From Spirogloea muscicola (Eukaryota; Streptophyta; Zygnematophyceae; Spirogloeales; Spirogloeaceae), in the NCBI GenBank assembly GCA_009602725.1, contig WELB01000026.1, positions 444,329 to 508,328 on the forward strand: 64,000 nucleotides of DNA, written 5' to 3'. Below the pieces are notes generated by a model. It searched no databases and was not told the DNA's origin. It saw nothing but the letters and a program-made list of their open reading frames with translations. Position numbers and translations under genes: made by a program. How positions within the stretch are numbered: position 1 is the stretch's first letter; every line of letters begins with the position of its first letter. This document shows, piece after piece, positions 1-21,059 of this stretch.

Positions 1-444
1 CGCGCCGGCGCCCGCGCGCCCGCCGCCGCGGCGGCCGCCGCCCCCGCCGCCGTGCGCCTCGCCGCGCCCCGCGCGTCGCTGGCCCGGGACGCCGGCAAGG
101 CCCTCGTGGCCGCCGGCGCCACGCTCCTCCTTGCCGCCGGCGCCAATGCCGCGACCGTGAAGATGGGCAAGGACGACGGCTCCCTCGCCTTCGAGCCCGC
201 CTCCCTCTCCGTCAAGGCCGGCGAGACCATCGTGTTCAAGAACAACGCCGGCTTCCCCCACAACATCGTCTTCGACGAGGACGCCGTTCCCTCCGGCGTC
301 GACGCCAACGCCATCTCCCACAGCGACCTCGTCAACGCCGCTGGCGAGGAGGTGAAGGTGACCCTCAGCAAGGCGGGCACATACGAGTACTACTGTGAGC
401 CCCACCAGGGCGCTGGCATGTCCGGCACCATCACCGTGTCCTGA
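1..444 (+). CDS. PETE: Plastocyanin precursor (5' end outside window)
   Basis: Copper protein of the thylakoid lumen that carries electrons from cytochrome b6f to photosystem I. The frame is open from base 1, so the true start lies upstream; a GTG at 52 is not the start. An Ala/Arg-rich chloroplast transit region is followed by a hydrophobic lumen-targeting segment ([17 protein letters not shown]). The predicted mature chain starts at [10 protein letters not shown] and is 97 residues long, the usual algal length. All four copper ligands are visible in mature numbering: His37 (GFPHNIVF), Cys82, His85 and Met90 ([11 protein letters not shown]). No intron is seen in this part, and the GC-rich, C-ending codons suggest high expression. 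The family assignment is secure; the transit cleavage site is inferred. Confidence 0.96.
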   Translation, partial: RAGARAPAAAAAAAPAAVRLAAPRASLARDAGKALVAAGATLLLAAGANAATVKMGKDDGSLAFEPASLSVKAGETIVFKNNAGFPHNIVFDEDAVPSGVDANAISHSDLVNAAGEEVKVTLSKAGTYEYYCEPHQGAGMSGTITVS

Positions 445-534
445 GCCCCACGCCTTTGGGGTGCACGCAGCCCCCAGCTGCTGAACCTTATGGCAGCAAT
501 GCAGGGCGCCGAGCTGTAGAGGTCAAAATTGACA

Positions 535-539
535 TGTAA
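535..539 (+). terminator. TGTAA polyadenylation-like signal of plastocyanin
   Basis: A TGTAA pentamer lies about 90 bases after the plastocyanin stop. Green algae commonly use TGTAA as the polyadenylation signal, and the distance fits. The assignment rests on motif and position only. Confidence 0.45.
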
Positions 540-2374
540 AATGAAACAACCTGTGGACATTCTTAATTATTTCTCCTTCACCTTTTCGGCCAGCCCAACT
601 GTGTATTTCCGTTGCTCTCATCATCTGTTCACCTCGACCTGGATGGTTTACGAATTTGTTGACATTCGTGGGATAGGGAAGAATCTTTTTTGTTGCGCAA
701 GGATGGCAAGGCCGTCATGGTGGTATCTCCTACTTCCAAGTTTGATGTAAAAGAATCTGACGATGGCCACTAAGTCTGTGATCGATCCTACTGAGCAGCT
801 TGAATTTGGATCTGAAATCATGGACTCTTAAGAAAAATTCTACGTGTGTGTACGAGGTTAAGGTTAGGAGCATAGACAAAAGTGCAAGCATAATTTCCAA
901 ATTCCTACTCCCCAAGCAGCAAGTGTGAAAAACAAGGCTTTCAGAATGTGTTTTGTGCACTATACCACAGGAACTGTTGGCAAGCTGAAATTGTCGCATG
1001 TTGGTAATGTAAGGTCAAAGGCTGTCAAGCGCTATCGAGCACCTTTCATCGCCGCTTCTGGCCAGATGTTGCTCGTGCTTCGGATTGGCCATCATCAGCC
1101 ACTTTCCCATCCAAAGCTCCCACTTGCTGGCATCTTGCTCTTGCTGATGCCCATTTCAAATGTTTACGTTCTCTTTCTGTGAGGTGCTTCTCTACCTGTG
1201 TGTTTGGACGGGTCACTCGACAGGTCACGAACCCATGACCTTGCAAGTTGCAATGCTACACCAGAGGCACATTCAATTGGCAAGGAATCTAAAAGTCATG
1301 TGAGTCAGGGGACATGCCACAGATCTGTGCCCTTACCAAGGGTAGAAAGACAGATGTGTTCAATCTCTTGATCAACGATTATTCATCAACAACGTCCTTC
1401 CATATCATGCTCACCATGGCTATGTCCTTCTACAGACAAGTGCATACTGTCGTCCATAGAAGCCAATACTGCGCTTGACTGTTTGATTTGCTGCATAGGT
1501 GCATGCAATGGTCTGGACGGTTCACCTTCTTGTGGTACACTCTGAGCATGACAGCTTGTCAGTCTATGTCAAAGTGCCACAGAGCACGATGAGACACATG
1601 GCTCTCGCGTTCTCCTGCAGGCCCTCAAGATTGTGCATACAGTGTCAACCACGTGCATGGACTGCTGGTTTGCCTGACTGCGAACGTAATGATGAATTCA
1701 TCAAGATGACTTCATCCAAGACGGGCAGTGGCTAAGAAAGGCCAAGTGGGAAGAGAGTGCCTTCAGATGATAGCAAGCATGCTTTAGGTCAACCTCCACA
1801 GCTTTGCTGTGAAGTTGAAGCTTGTACAGATGTGTTACTTGCTTATACGTTTTCTTGCAGCACATCCCGGCTGGTCGGCCAGAAGCAGTCTATACGACTA
1901 AGACTTGCAAGGCAGCAACATTCCTGTTCAGGAAGGCAGAAGCCAAAAGTAGGACTTGTCAGTGCATTGTCGTCGACATCCTCCAGGAAGGAGACTTGTT
2001 ATCTGCACTTTCCGGCTGGCCATACCTTCTCCAAACTAATCGTCTCGGTCTAGCTTTCACAGCCCTTGTCCCCTTTTCGTGGATGCTTACATTCACAGCC
2101 AACGCCACCCAAGAGCTTCCAATTTTGAAGAGCTATAAGAAAAGGCGCGCGGTGGCATGAAATGAAAGGGAGGTAAATGTAAGCCAATATACTGTTCAGG
2201 CAAAAGCTAGTGCAGAAAGTGGGGCTAACATAAAGCCTATGCTGAGGGCGGCAAAGGTAACATTGTGAATGCAGGCTGAAGAGAGACGTCAGTACCCACA
2301 AGTAATTACTTACATTCCGACAGCCTGACTTGGGGAGCCAGAGCACCGACCCCTGAAATTGCCTGAAGGTCGGT

Positions 2375-2450
2375 GCAGCAGGTTATGTACATCAGTCAAT
2401 GTGCTTGCCTTTGTACTTGGCCACACAGGCCCTCCATAACCTAATACACA
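2375..2450 (+). repeat. Relic of LINE subfamily B 3' tail
   Basis: Contains the recurrent tail segment TGCTTGCCTTTGTACTTGGC, preceded by a diverged GTAGGTTATGTA-like stretch. The same order of motifs is found at 24.03, 30.3, 55.5 and 56.5 kb and, reversed, at 22.45, 30.5 and 32.3 kb. Only the 3' UTR end is present. Confidence 0.7.
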
Positions 2451-2761
2451 CGTTTTCTTCGTAAAGCCGCTTTCCAACCAGAGCTAGAGTCTATTTAGAA
2501 CACGAATCTGGAGATCAGGCCCTCAACAGGCCCGCCCCACTCTGCCCAACCACCCTAACCTCGCCCTAGTCCCCTCGTCCCGGACCCTCCCGGCGACGCG
2601 GCGCGGCCGCTACCGCCGCCGCGGCCGCCGTTGTTGGCCGCCTTGCGACGGCAGCGAGCTGACAGCGTCTGTGCCGGCGGAGTGATGGCCGGGTTGTGGC
2701 TGCGGGCTCATTGCCTGGGGCCGGCTGCCTAGAATACTGGTCCACGTGCCGCTCGGCCACC

Positions 2762-12438
<9,677 letters not shown>

Positions 12439-13217
12439 ACACGTGCAACTATCAAGAAGGGCTGCAGACAAGTATACATGCCTGCGTGCCGATTTGCACA
12501 TGTCAGTGCGCAGGTCGTCCTCTAGCTCAGTGCAATGGGTGGTTCTCATTCATATGCCGTGCAGAATCACGTCAAATCGGCAGAATGCCAAGCTGGGGCT
12601 GCAGATCAACCAATGCTCTCGCTGTTGATAGTGCAGAATGTGAGCAAGACAGCCCTCCTCGTGATTCACATTCAGGCCTGGGCTTGCAGCGAGCGGGCTG
12701 CCATGGACATGGTCGGGGTCTGCCAAGCGCCCTGCTATGATGCTGGCAGCTGCCCGTGCTGCTGCGCCGCTGCTTGCACCTGAGGGGTCGGCGGCAGCCG
12801 GGATCCTGGCAATGGTGACTGCAGTGGACAAGCGTAGCGTGCCGCTCCGGGGCAAAGCGGAGCCGGCTGCATCACCAGGGGCTGTTCTTGGAGCAGCCCA
12901 CTTGGCCTTTTCTGTGAGTCGTACGTCAAGGGTGGTGCGTATGGGGCGCCAGCGCGTAAGTCCTACAATGCTGCTGCCATATTTGCCAGCAGTGCTGCGC
13001 AAATACTGGCGTAAGTCAGATAACGGCCTTTGTGGCCTTCAGTAGTCCTCAGAAGAATTGACGCTCGGGAATTGTGCATTGGTTGGACTTGGCTACGGTG
13101 ATAAGGGCGCATTCGCAGTTGCTTGTTGAGGTGGACAAGTTCTGAGGGGTAGTCATGATGAGAAAGGCCTTCTTGGTCATCATAAGAGGCAGTGGCTGCG
13201 AGGGAGATCAGAAAACT

Positions 13218-13290
13218 GAAGAATGCGGCAGCTGGTAATAAAAGAGCGGCTGTAAGAGGCCAGCCAGATGCATACAGGTGTTCAACTAAC
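13218..13290 (-). repeat. Dispersed hairpin unit (LINE 3'-UTR-like)
   Basis: Read on the minus strand it runs CACCTGTATGCATCTGGCTGG, then a hairpin closing with CAGCC, then GCTCTTTTATTA. Related copies are at 24885-24945 (+), directly after a LINE stop codon, and at about 37665-37725 (-). The 24.9 kb context suggests it is the 3' UTR end of a LINE subfamily. Confidence 0.6.
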
Positions 13291-14090
13291 AGAATCTGGT
13301 CCAGAGCATCCTGTGAGAAAGCCATCCTACAGCTTCACTATTGAGTAGAGGTCGGAGTAGAGTAGGATCGAAGACACATGCTTGGCTTGCTCGTGATGGG
13401 TTGCTTGTATGCCCTCTTCACAGCCAGTAATACAAGATCGCACCAAGCGATCAACTTGAGGTTGAGAATTTGACATGGTAAACGTGACGAGCAACCTTGA
13501 CTCTACTTATTGATGAGTTCTCCTGTAGCGTACTTTCGTTGACACGAAGATACTGAGAGAAGGAAAGGGCTGCAGAGGGGCAGTTCTGAAGTGATGCAAG
13601 CAGGCTACGCACGTAGTGCTAGCATCAAGGATGTTCGCTCGCTGATCTCAACGAAATCGTTCAGTACATCATGTACATGTGTTGTAAACAGCCTCAAGCC
13701 GGATCATCAAGGCCACCTGACTGCCAAAGACATCCAGATTGTTGCACACCAATAAGGGCACTGTGAGTGTAAGGTTAAGTGTTGGGCACCCATCCAAATC
13801 AGCGGAATTGTTGAGCAAAGTAAGCTTGCTTCTGTCACAAAGGGGCTTTTGGGACAGATCCAAGGGTAGTAACTACTTCGTGATCCCATTGGATCAGATA
13901 ACAATCTCAGATAACAATCATGTTGTGAAGATGCACAACTGAGTCGCCCATCACATACTTATATATTGCAAACCCTAGTAGATAGCATATGGTAAAGCTT
14001 GAACAGGATTAACAAGCCCAAGACCTGGGGCAATATACACATCAAATGATGAGTGTGAATAATGAAAAGGGCAATCAAGGTTGGTGCAAC

Positions 14091-14120
14091 TATAAGATGA
14101 AGAAACTTCTTCATCTTATA
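14091..14120. repeat. Perfect 14-bp inverted repeat with 2-base loop
   Basis: TATAAGATGAAGAA is followed after AC by its exact complement. It lies in AT-rich intergenic DNA, far from the ends of the neighbouring genes. It could form a cruciform or an RNA hairpin. No function is evident. Confidence 0.75.
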
Positions 14121-15252
14121 CATATATCTTCTTGGTCAAAAAGACATATATTCATGCCTCTGCTCTCGCTAACATGCCACTTGATCCTATCTTGAGGCCA
14201 AAGCAGCACTGACAGGGAGAGAGGTCGATGTGAAGGCAGGTGAGAAGCACGCACTGCCAAGTTAGCTGCTTGTGCTGTCACTGCCTTTCAAAAGCAGCGC
14301 AAATCAGTTCCACCAGACTTCTAGCTCTGTGCTGCCCATTGCTCATTCAACTCCACCACGTCAGTCAGACCAGAGTCACAGTATGGTGAAAGAGCCGTAA
14401 CAAAAATGCTGTCCAATGTGATGGCAAACCATTGGAAAGTACAGTGCTCCTTCAGCACTATGCATTCCTTGCGATCTGAGTACTTGTCTGAGTGTGACGC
14501 AGTGCCACTTACAGCAATTCTCATGTATGAGTTTGCTTGCTGCTGTGCCCATGCTGAGGAATCAGATCAAGAGGGCCGGCCAAACAGCTTGGTAAGAAGA
14601 TCTGTTGACAATAGATTCAGCCCACCAACAGAAATCTCCTGATAGGGGAGATTATCAGGCGATATCAGGAGATATCATATCAGGAATGTATTCAAGTGGC
14701 GATTCAGTAAAGCGAGCTTTCCTCCACCTCTTGAAGTATCAGCACCAAGCCTGTGAGCTCAGCAAATCAAGCCAGATCACACTTGCATCTGCTGAATAGA
14801 AATGTTCAAAGGAATGCCAATCCGGCCTGCACTTCCTAGGCTCTGCGGTAGGTGATCCAGGATGTCCCCGAGCTGTTCGGCAGAGTGCCTGCCTGATGAA
14901 TGTTGCCTGCCATAAAGAATAATTACAGTCAAATCAGGCCACAAGTGACAAAGCGAAGGGCCGCAGCATCAATGGAGCAGCATGATGAATAATGCTGCGA
15001 GGAAGTCACAATGACCTTGCTCTGGGACAGAAGATGAAGCCGTGGCCTGCAGAAATCTCGGCTTCACAGATAGGTTGCGGTGCCTTGCGGCTGTGCCTGA
15101 AATTGTAGCTGACAGGCACTTTGAGCCTCTTCAACCCCTAATCCGCTTGCAGCCATTGTCATCTTTTCATGCTTGATAAGACTTGCTCCGCTATTCGGCT
15201 TGCAAGCTCTGCAAGTGACTCGACAGGTCAAATAGTGGTGGTTGTCTGTCGC

Positions 15253-17821
15253 CTATTGAGTGCTGCTGTTAGAAGGGGTTGCCTTCCGATCAGCATTGAG
15301 CCCTTGAAGTGCTGCCAGGACACCCAAAACATCCAGCATGGCAGGCCGACGGGACGCGTCCACTAGTATGCAGAACTGGGCGAGCGTGGCCACCTTCCCA
15401 GCTTGCTGTGCATCAAATTCTCCTTTCAGCCGGGGATCCATGAAGTCATGTATACGGGACTTGTCTTTGAGGGCATAAGCAGCCCATTTGACAAGGTTCT
15501 CGCGCAGAGGAGGAAGATCTGGCTCAGAGCACCTTCTGCCACTTAGGAGCTCAAGGATGACTACTCCAAAGCTGTAGACGTCGCTCTTTGCCGTAAGGTG
15601 GCCTGCATCAACACCAGAGAAGTACTTTTTTTGCGTCAACCCCCACGCACTCCATTCATGTGACGCATAGTTCCGGCCTTCTGATCAGGCAACATATTTT
15701 GATGAAAACCTTCTCTCTCAACTCCTCTTAGAAGGACCTTGACTGTCAAGCTAGTGCAGGATTCGTCTCAGAAGAAGCAAAATGCAACCGCTCACACTCT
15801 GCTATGAAGGCGTCATCAAACTTTACAGAGCTCGTGGCACAGCAACACGTGGCTATGAAGGTGTGGGCTTAGTCAGGCGCTCTACATCAAATACCAGAAC
15901 CTCCTGAAATTCCTCACGACGTAGTACCTTGCTTCTTACGATTTCGCTGCAAATGACACACCCTTACCAGTGCGAATGTACTCAGGAGCTACGTAGCCAT
16001 GGGTCCCAACTACTCTTGTCGTGACATGTGTTTCCTCGCCAGCTGGGCCATCCTTGGCCAAGCCAAAGTCGGCGAGCCTAGCTGACCAATCCTGAATGCA
16101 AGATGTTTTCCTTTCGTCAGAAGCCAACCAGCTAGAAGCTCCTTGCCTAGTTGACTACCTGTCGCTAGCCAAACTCATCAGCACCTGCCGTGAAGGCGAG
16201 AAAGTCGTTGGCAGCGTGGCATGCTGGTAGCATACTCTTGCCAGACTTGCTCGTCAACATCACACGATGGATACTCATCCCCATCACCTCGTCAATGAGC
16301 ACATTGGAGGACTTGAAGTCCCTGTAGATGACTTGACTGCTGGCTCCCGAGTGCAAGAAGGCCATCCCCGACGCAGCATCCAAAAGGATACGGAGACGCA
16401 ATGACCACGGCAGCACCTCGACTTCCCCTGCAGCCATATGGTGTATCACGTGCATAGTTGTCCTCAATGCTTTACCAGATAACGACAATCTCAGGAACAT
16501 CCAAACCAGGATTTGACAGCTTCCAGGTGCTTCAAGCACATGTGCGCATCAATACATGTGGAAGTTGCACGAATCAGCAATACTTACGATTGAAAATTAT
16601 TTGCTCCAGACTACCTCGCGGCATGAATTTGTACACCAGGCACCGCTTGCTTTTCTGAGCACAATAACCAATCAGTTGCACAAGGTTGGGATGCCTCAAT
16701 GCTCCCAGAAAATTAACTTCTGCCTGCAACAGAGGACACGTGGTCAACAGCAGGAACCAATATGACTAGCTCACACAAGTAAAGCATGCATCTGAAGGAG
16801 AAGACTGGAGGCAACTTCCTTCAAGTCGGGCACAGCAAGCAGCCTCTGGGGCATCCTTTGAAAAGTAGTGGCGCTTGCAAAGCATAATCAAACATTGCAT
16901 TGCCCATCGCACGCCTGAGCAAGTAGCAATAACCCCTGAACTGCACCAAACGATGGAGATTGGCCAACAAAGGCAGCATCGTGACCTACACCTGCTTCAT
17001 TTTAGGCATCAATCTCACCATGAATTCTTTGTGGCCCTGCTGGGACTCCGCATTCAGGCTCTTGATAGCCACTGCCTCACTGACACCTGGCAAGTCTGAG
17101 TCAACGTGCAAAGCTGCCTTGTATACTGAGCCAAAGCCACCTTCTCCGAGCTTGTATTCATCCGCGAAAAAGTTGGTTGCCATAGCCAGCTCCTGGTAGG
17201 TGTAGACCATCAAGTGACTGGACTCGTGGCTTGGAAGATCAAATGAGCTATTGAAGCCACGCGACTGCGTCGGCGTGAGCGCCTCACCTTGGTAGGAAGA
17301 TGCAACTGAGGTGGATCATGGCAAGTCGGGGGCATTATGACCTATCTAAGTCAGTACGACATAATCTGATCGACAGAAGCTGATGCAGACGCAGGTACCT
17401 ATATCCAAACATGATCGAACCAATATCCTGAGCTGAGCTTGTCCACAGAAACTGCAAGTGTTCCTTAAGCACTTGCACTCTCTGCAGTCAGTATGCACTT
17501 ACTGCATCACCAGCCTTTCAGGCCAACATGCATGATCACTTAACAGCGATAATTCGACAAGTAATATCCACGGAGTAGGCCAGAATCATGCTCGGTTGCC
17601 ATGAAGGGTGTGCTCTATAGATGCCAACTACTGTTCAGAACAACTGAGTGCAGGGGACCCGACATACCTGGCGAGGAACGTGGACTCAGCTGCAAGGTCA
17701 ACTCGGCGGTTTCGACCGCCAGGGAGGGCTTGGGAGCCGCAGTTCTGCTGGTGTCAGACTGACTGGACGGCAGGTCGTGCGGCCAGTCCGACCCCTGGGG
17801 GCCAGACAGGCAGCCGCCCAT
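15253..17821 (-). CDS. Receptor-like cytoplasmic kinase, RLCK-VII/PBS1-like
   Basis: Ser/Thr kinase of the plant receptor-like cytoplasmic kinase group. Six exons join in frame: 17821-17668, 17305-17019, 16723-16588, 16427-16288, 16091-15968 and 15602-15253, giving 396 residues, the usual RLCK-VII length. The N-terminus MGGCLSG carries Gly2 and Cys4, a myristoylation/palmitoylation signature typical of this family, so plasma-membrane anchoring is likely. Kinase landmarks: [10 protein letters not shown] (about 104-113), VAIK lysine (about 133), [14 protein letters not shown] with catalytic Asp about 229, DFG about 247, [26 protein letters not shown]. It has no extracellular or transmembrane part. 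The start was chosen because the first exon splices in frame and gives the acylation motif. In plants such kinases relay receptor signals; the algal role is unknown. The gene upstream on the other strand is LINE debris. Confidence 0.9.
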
Positions 17822-18522
17822 GCAGCGCCGGCGCCGAGGGCGGGCCCGTCCGTCTTGCTCTCCCGCTGTTGCTCAGGTCTTGCCGCGGCGGCAGCGCGTT
17901 CTGCGCCTCCGTCGGCCGAGGTCCGACATCAGAACCTCACGAAGCCGTCCTACTGCATGGAAGCAGAAGCGGCGGAACAGGCGTACGACGCCACAGCCGG
18001 ATAGCAGAGCCAGCGGCCGCACGGCGGAGAGCACGTCCGGGGCGAGAGCTGCCGCGAAAGCCGCCGCGAGGGCCGGCGCGGGCGGCGCGGCGCGCGCAGG
18101 CTCGGCGGCGGCCGGGCGCCATGGCCAGCTTGTTGGGGCTCGCCGGGGTTTCGCCGCCCCGGTGCTTCAGGCGAGCCGCTCCGAAGAAGAAGCTCGCCCG
18201 ATTTAAGAAGGTGGCTGGGAAAGAAGAAGTGGCTTTCCCAATGGGGGGCTAAGGGAAATTTCGTGTAGTTGAAACAAACGAAGGCCAAATGGACAAAGGC
18301 AAGCACATCTTAAGACCTACATAACCTACAGTAGATTGACCCGCTCAGTAACCACGGGTCAAAACATAAAGGTCTCTAAGCGATGCTGAATACTATATGG
18401 CAGATACGAAGCCCTTCTGCCACCAACTAGAGCTCGCTCAGCTTTTCTGGTGCAAAGCATTAGCCTGAGCACGCTGCAAATAGGCCGAAAGAAGTCGTCG
18501 CACGGCAAGGTGGAGTACAACA

Positions 18523-19378
18523 ATGCGGGTGCGGCGAGCGCAGCCCGCCGGACGCGGCGTCACTGGCGGCTCATATGCTCCGATGCGCACGGGCAGGGGA
18601 GCGGACCGGCACACACGACCTGCTCCGGAACGCGATGTTCGGCATATTTGTCGAAGCCGGTTACACTGTGGCGCTGGAGAACTCCAGCATCATGCCTCTG
18701 ACTGCTGGGGCGGACGGCCGCCTCCACACCCGGCGCGCCGATCTCGTCACTAGCGCGCTCGGCGGGGGGCCTCGGCTTATTGCCGACGTCGTCACAACGG
18801 ACTCCTTGGATTCCAGGAGCGCTACACGCTCGGCGGAGGAGGCGGGCTACGCCGTCCGCCAAGCGGCCGACGCAAAGGAGCGCAAGTACTCGGATCGAGT
18901 TTATCCATTGTCCATTCTTTTTTGGGCTGGCTTTGCCAGCTCCTCTTCTCTATGGGCACGCATTCTTATCCCACTCGCCGTCGACGTACACGGCGCCTTT
19001 GGCGCCAAGTGGCTTGACCTACTTCACCGCCTTGCGCGGCGAGCAGCGGCCCGCCGCCACGGGCAGCAGGGCGAGCAGCCTGGCTTCCATGTCGCCGGGT
19101 CCCTCGCCCACGTTTTTCCGGATGCGCCTGGCCGTCTCTTTGCGGCGGTCCCTAGCTTTTGCGGTCCACTTGCGCGCAGGCCGCGCTCTGGCGGCGGCCT
19201 CCGGCTTCCGTCAGGGCGACGTCTTTCCGCCTGCTAGCTACTCAGATTTGCATCTACTGACGAGAGGTTACTGAGAGTTCGCTTACTGCTGTCTCAGTCC
19301 TTAGCTTTCCGCCTCCTTCAGACCTTGTCCATTCTTTTGGGCTGGCCTCTCCCAGCCACCAGTTAATCTGGCCGCGCT
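18523..19378 (+). mobile_element. LINE 3' fragment, subfamily A (endonuclease-like domain and tail)
   Basis: 5'-truncated non-LTR retrotransposon. It encodes the region after the zinc knuckle (THDLLRNAMFGIFVEAGYTV, then RRADLVTSALGGGPRLIADV, then KERKYSD) and the C-terminal tail (MRLAVSLRRSLAFAVHLRAG ... DLHLLTRGY-stop at 19274). The reading frame changes more than once. A 70-base piece of a subfamily A tail, including its hairpin, sits inside the coding part at about 18905-18975. The 3' UTR carries TTGGGCTGGCCTCTCCCAGCC and ends near CTGGCCGCGCTTG. Confidence 0.8.
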
Positions 19379-19552
19379 TGCTGAGAAGCCAGCCCGAAAA
19401 AAAATGACAAGGTGACAAGGCTGGGAAAGGCCAAGAAGTTTGGTCAAGGTTCCAAAGAGGATAGGGGCTGGAAAAAGCCAGCCCAGAAAAGAATGAACAA
19501 AGGACGAGAAGGGGCCAGGGGAAGTACGAAGAACAACAAGCACAGAAAGGCA

Positions 19553-19740
19553 AGCGCGGCCAGATTAACTGGTGGCTGGGAGAGGCCAGCCCAAAAGAAT
19601 GGACAAGGGCTGAAGGAGTCGGAGTGCTAAGGACTGAGACAGCAGTAAGCGAACTCTCAGTAACCTCTCGTCAGTAGATGCAAATCTGAGTAGCTAGCAC
19701 AGGCGGAAAGACGTCGCCCTGACGGAAGCCGGAGAAACGA
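19553..19740 (-). repeat. LINE subfamily A 3' end, inverted partner of the copy at 19203-19378
   Basis: The reverse complement repeats the DLHLLTRGY coding end, stop and 3' UTR of the preceding plus-strand copy with few changes. The two tails therefore face each other across about 175 bases, which themselves hold another reversed hairpin unit (19455-19500). Confidence 0.8.
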
Positions 19741-19756
19741 AGCAGCTACGAAGCTC

Positions 19757-20260
19757 TCAGTAACCCCTGCTAAGCAGCCTCAGGTCAGAGAGACTGGGTT
19801 CCTGGAAGCGGGTCCCCTGGCCAGAGCCAGAGGCAGCAGTTAGGGCTCTGCCTGCACGCAGGTGCAGCGCGCGGGCCATAGACCACTGCAGCGAGACGGC
19901 CAAGCGCATGCGTTACACCTGCGCTAGCGACCCTGCTGCATGGGAGTCCACCGGCTCCCCAAGGAAGCGGCGGACAATGGCGTGACGTGAGAGCTGGTTG
20001 AGCAGCTCGAGCCACCGAGCGCCCAGCGCCCCGTGCATATCGATAGCGAGCGGGAAGAACCCGTCTTCCCGCGGGTGATCTGCGTATTTTAGCTCCTTGG
20101 CCCGAGCGGCGCAGGCAACCGCATACCCAGCCTTGGTGGCACACTGGGTTGGGTGTGAGCGGTCATAGGAGTCAGTGGTCACCACGTCCAGGAGAAGACG
20201 TGGCCCGCCTGCTGGTGGGGTGGCCACAAGGTCCACGCGACGAGCGTCCAAAGAGCCGAA
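19757..20260 (-). mobile_element. LINE 3' fragment, subfamily A
   Basis: On the minus strand it encodes DARRVDLVATPPAGGPRLLL DVVTTDSYDRSHP, then AARAKELKYADHP and DMHGALGARWLELLNQLSRH, and after a frame change the tail AGRALTAASGS ... DLRLLSRGY with the stop at 19757. These are the endonuclease-like domain and the C-terminal module. It is 5'-truncated and has no reverse transcriptase. Confidence 0.8.
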
Positions 20261-20264
20261 ACGC

Positions 20265-20475
20265 GCCTAAACTACACAGCTATGCACGAGCTAGCTGTTA
20301 TGATTTGCATCTACTGACTAGAGGTTATTAAGAGTCCCCTTGCCTCTCTCCTTACTGCCGTCTTAGCACTTAGTACCTTGATTTCTGCCCCATCCGGCTC
20401 TTTCAGACTTTGTCCATTCCTTTGGGCTGGCCTCTCACAGCCACCAGTCAATCCGGCCGCGCTTTCTTCTTTAAG
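20265..20475 (+). mobile_element. Short LINE 3' end, subfamily A
   Basis: Only the last codons (DLHLLTRGY-stop) and the 3' UTR with the TTGGGCTGGCCTCTCACAGCC hairpin remain. It is extremely 5'-truncated, the usual outcome of abortive target-primed reverse transcription. Confidence 0.75.
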
Positions 20476-20495
20476 CACGAGACTACAGAGCAGAG

Positions 20496-20665
20496 CTTAG
20501 GAACCCCTGGTTAACAGAGCATGTCGGAGTAACTTGCAGCGGAAAAGAGGCACTCCGACGAGACCCAGAAGCAACAGCCAGTGCGCGGCCCGCCCGCAAG
20601 TGCACGTCGTGCCCCGAGCACCAGGCAGGTGCTCGGGGCCTGCAGCAGGGCCCTCCCCCATGCAC
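20496..20665 (-). mobile_element. LINE C-terminal fragment
   Basis: The minus strand encodes DVHLRAGRALAVASGSRRSA, part of the C-terminal module common to these LINEs. The flanks are not recognisable. Confidence 0.6.
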
Positions 20666-21059
20666 CCTCCGCCATGCAGAAAATGGAGTGTGTATTGAGG
20701 GATGGAGGGCCTGAGTGGCCAAGTACAAAGATCTAGAAATAGATCAGAAGTGAGCCCTTCAGAGAGTCCGCTGGCTCGCCTGTCCCGAGCTGCTTACCTG
20801 GGGTGCTGGGCCCAAGTGGCCTCCACCACCTCCAGTCGCTTCAGCCTGAGGGGCAGGCTGTTTTTAGCACCCGCCATACCAGGAGTTGCTACAGGGAACC
20901 TGCCTTTTCAGCTTTCTCTAGACACCGCACTATGTGACCTCTTGCGCTGCTTACCTTCACTTGCAAAGGGTCATGCAGATTTTGCGGCATGGCACGCTGT
21001 TCCAACAGGAAAGCACAGGCCTATTACACACATCCGGCGGACGAGCAGGCCGTCTCTGA

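Larger units (their letters stand above)
445..2761. other. Intergenic region, no supported gene
   Basis: No coding region can be supported between plastocyanin and ECA3. The first ~100 bases are probably plastocyanin 3' UTR. A short relic of the LINE subfamily B 3' tail lies at about 2375-2450. The last ~200 bases before 2762 are GC-rich and probably hold the ECA3 5' UTR and promoter. Small ORFs here have no recognisable product. Confidence 0.5.
12439..15252. other. Intergenic region, no supported gene
   Basis: About 2.8 kb without a convincing gene. Opposed ORFs at 12550-13002 and 12963-13325 show no recognisable domain. Two structures stand out: a hairpin-bearing repeat unit at 13218-13290 and a near-loopless perfect inverted repeat at 14091-14120. 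Short GATATCAGG-like direct repeats occur at 14640-14690. Confidence 0.45.

Noticed and set aside
1215-1265. tRNA-like B-box (GGTCATGGGTTCGTGACC) on the minus strand
   Set aside because: No cloverleaf can be built and no second copy was seen in the window, so a tRNA or SINE call is not supported.
12550-13325. Two minus-strand ORFs of 120-150 codons
   Set aside because: Low-complexity composition, no domain, and the second one includes the dispersed hairpin unit, so the coding potential is probably accidental.
17608-18252. Long GC-rich plus-strand ORF, and a transit-peptide-like MASLLGLAGVSPP start at 18121
   Set aside because: Most of it lies over the first exon and GC-rich upstream region of the kinase gene on the other strand, and the 3' end runs into a LINE tail. 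No domain and no continuation as a gene.
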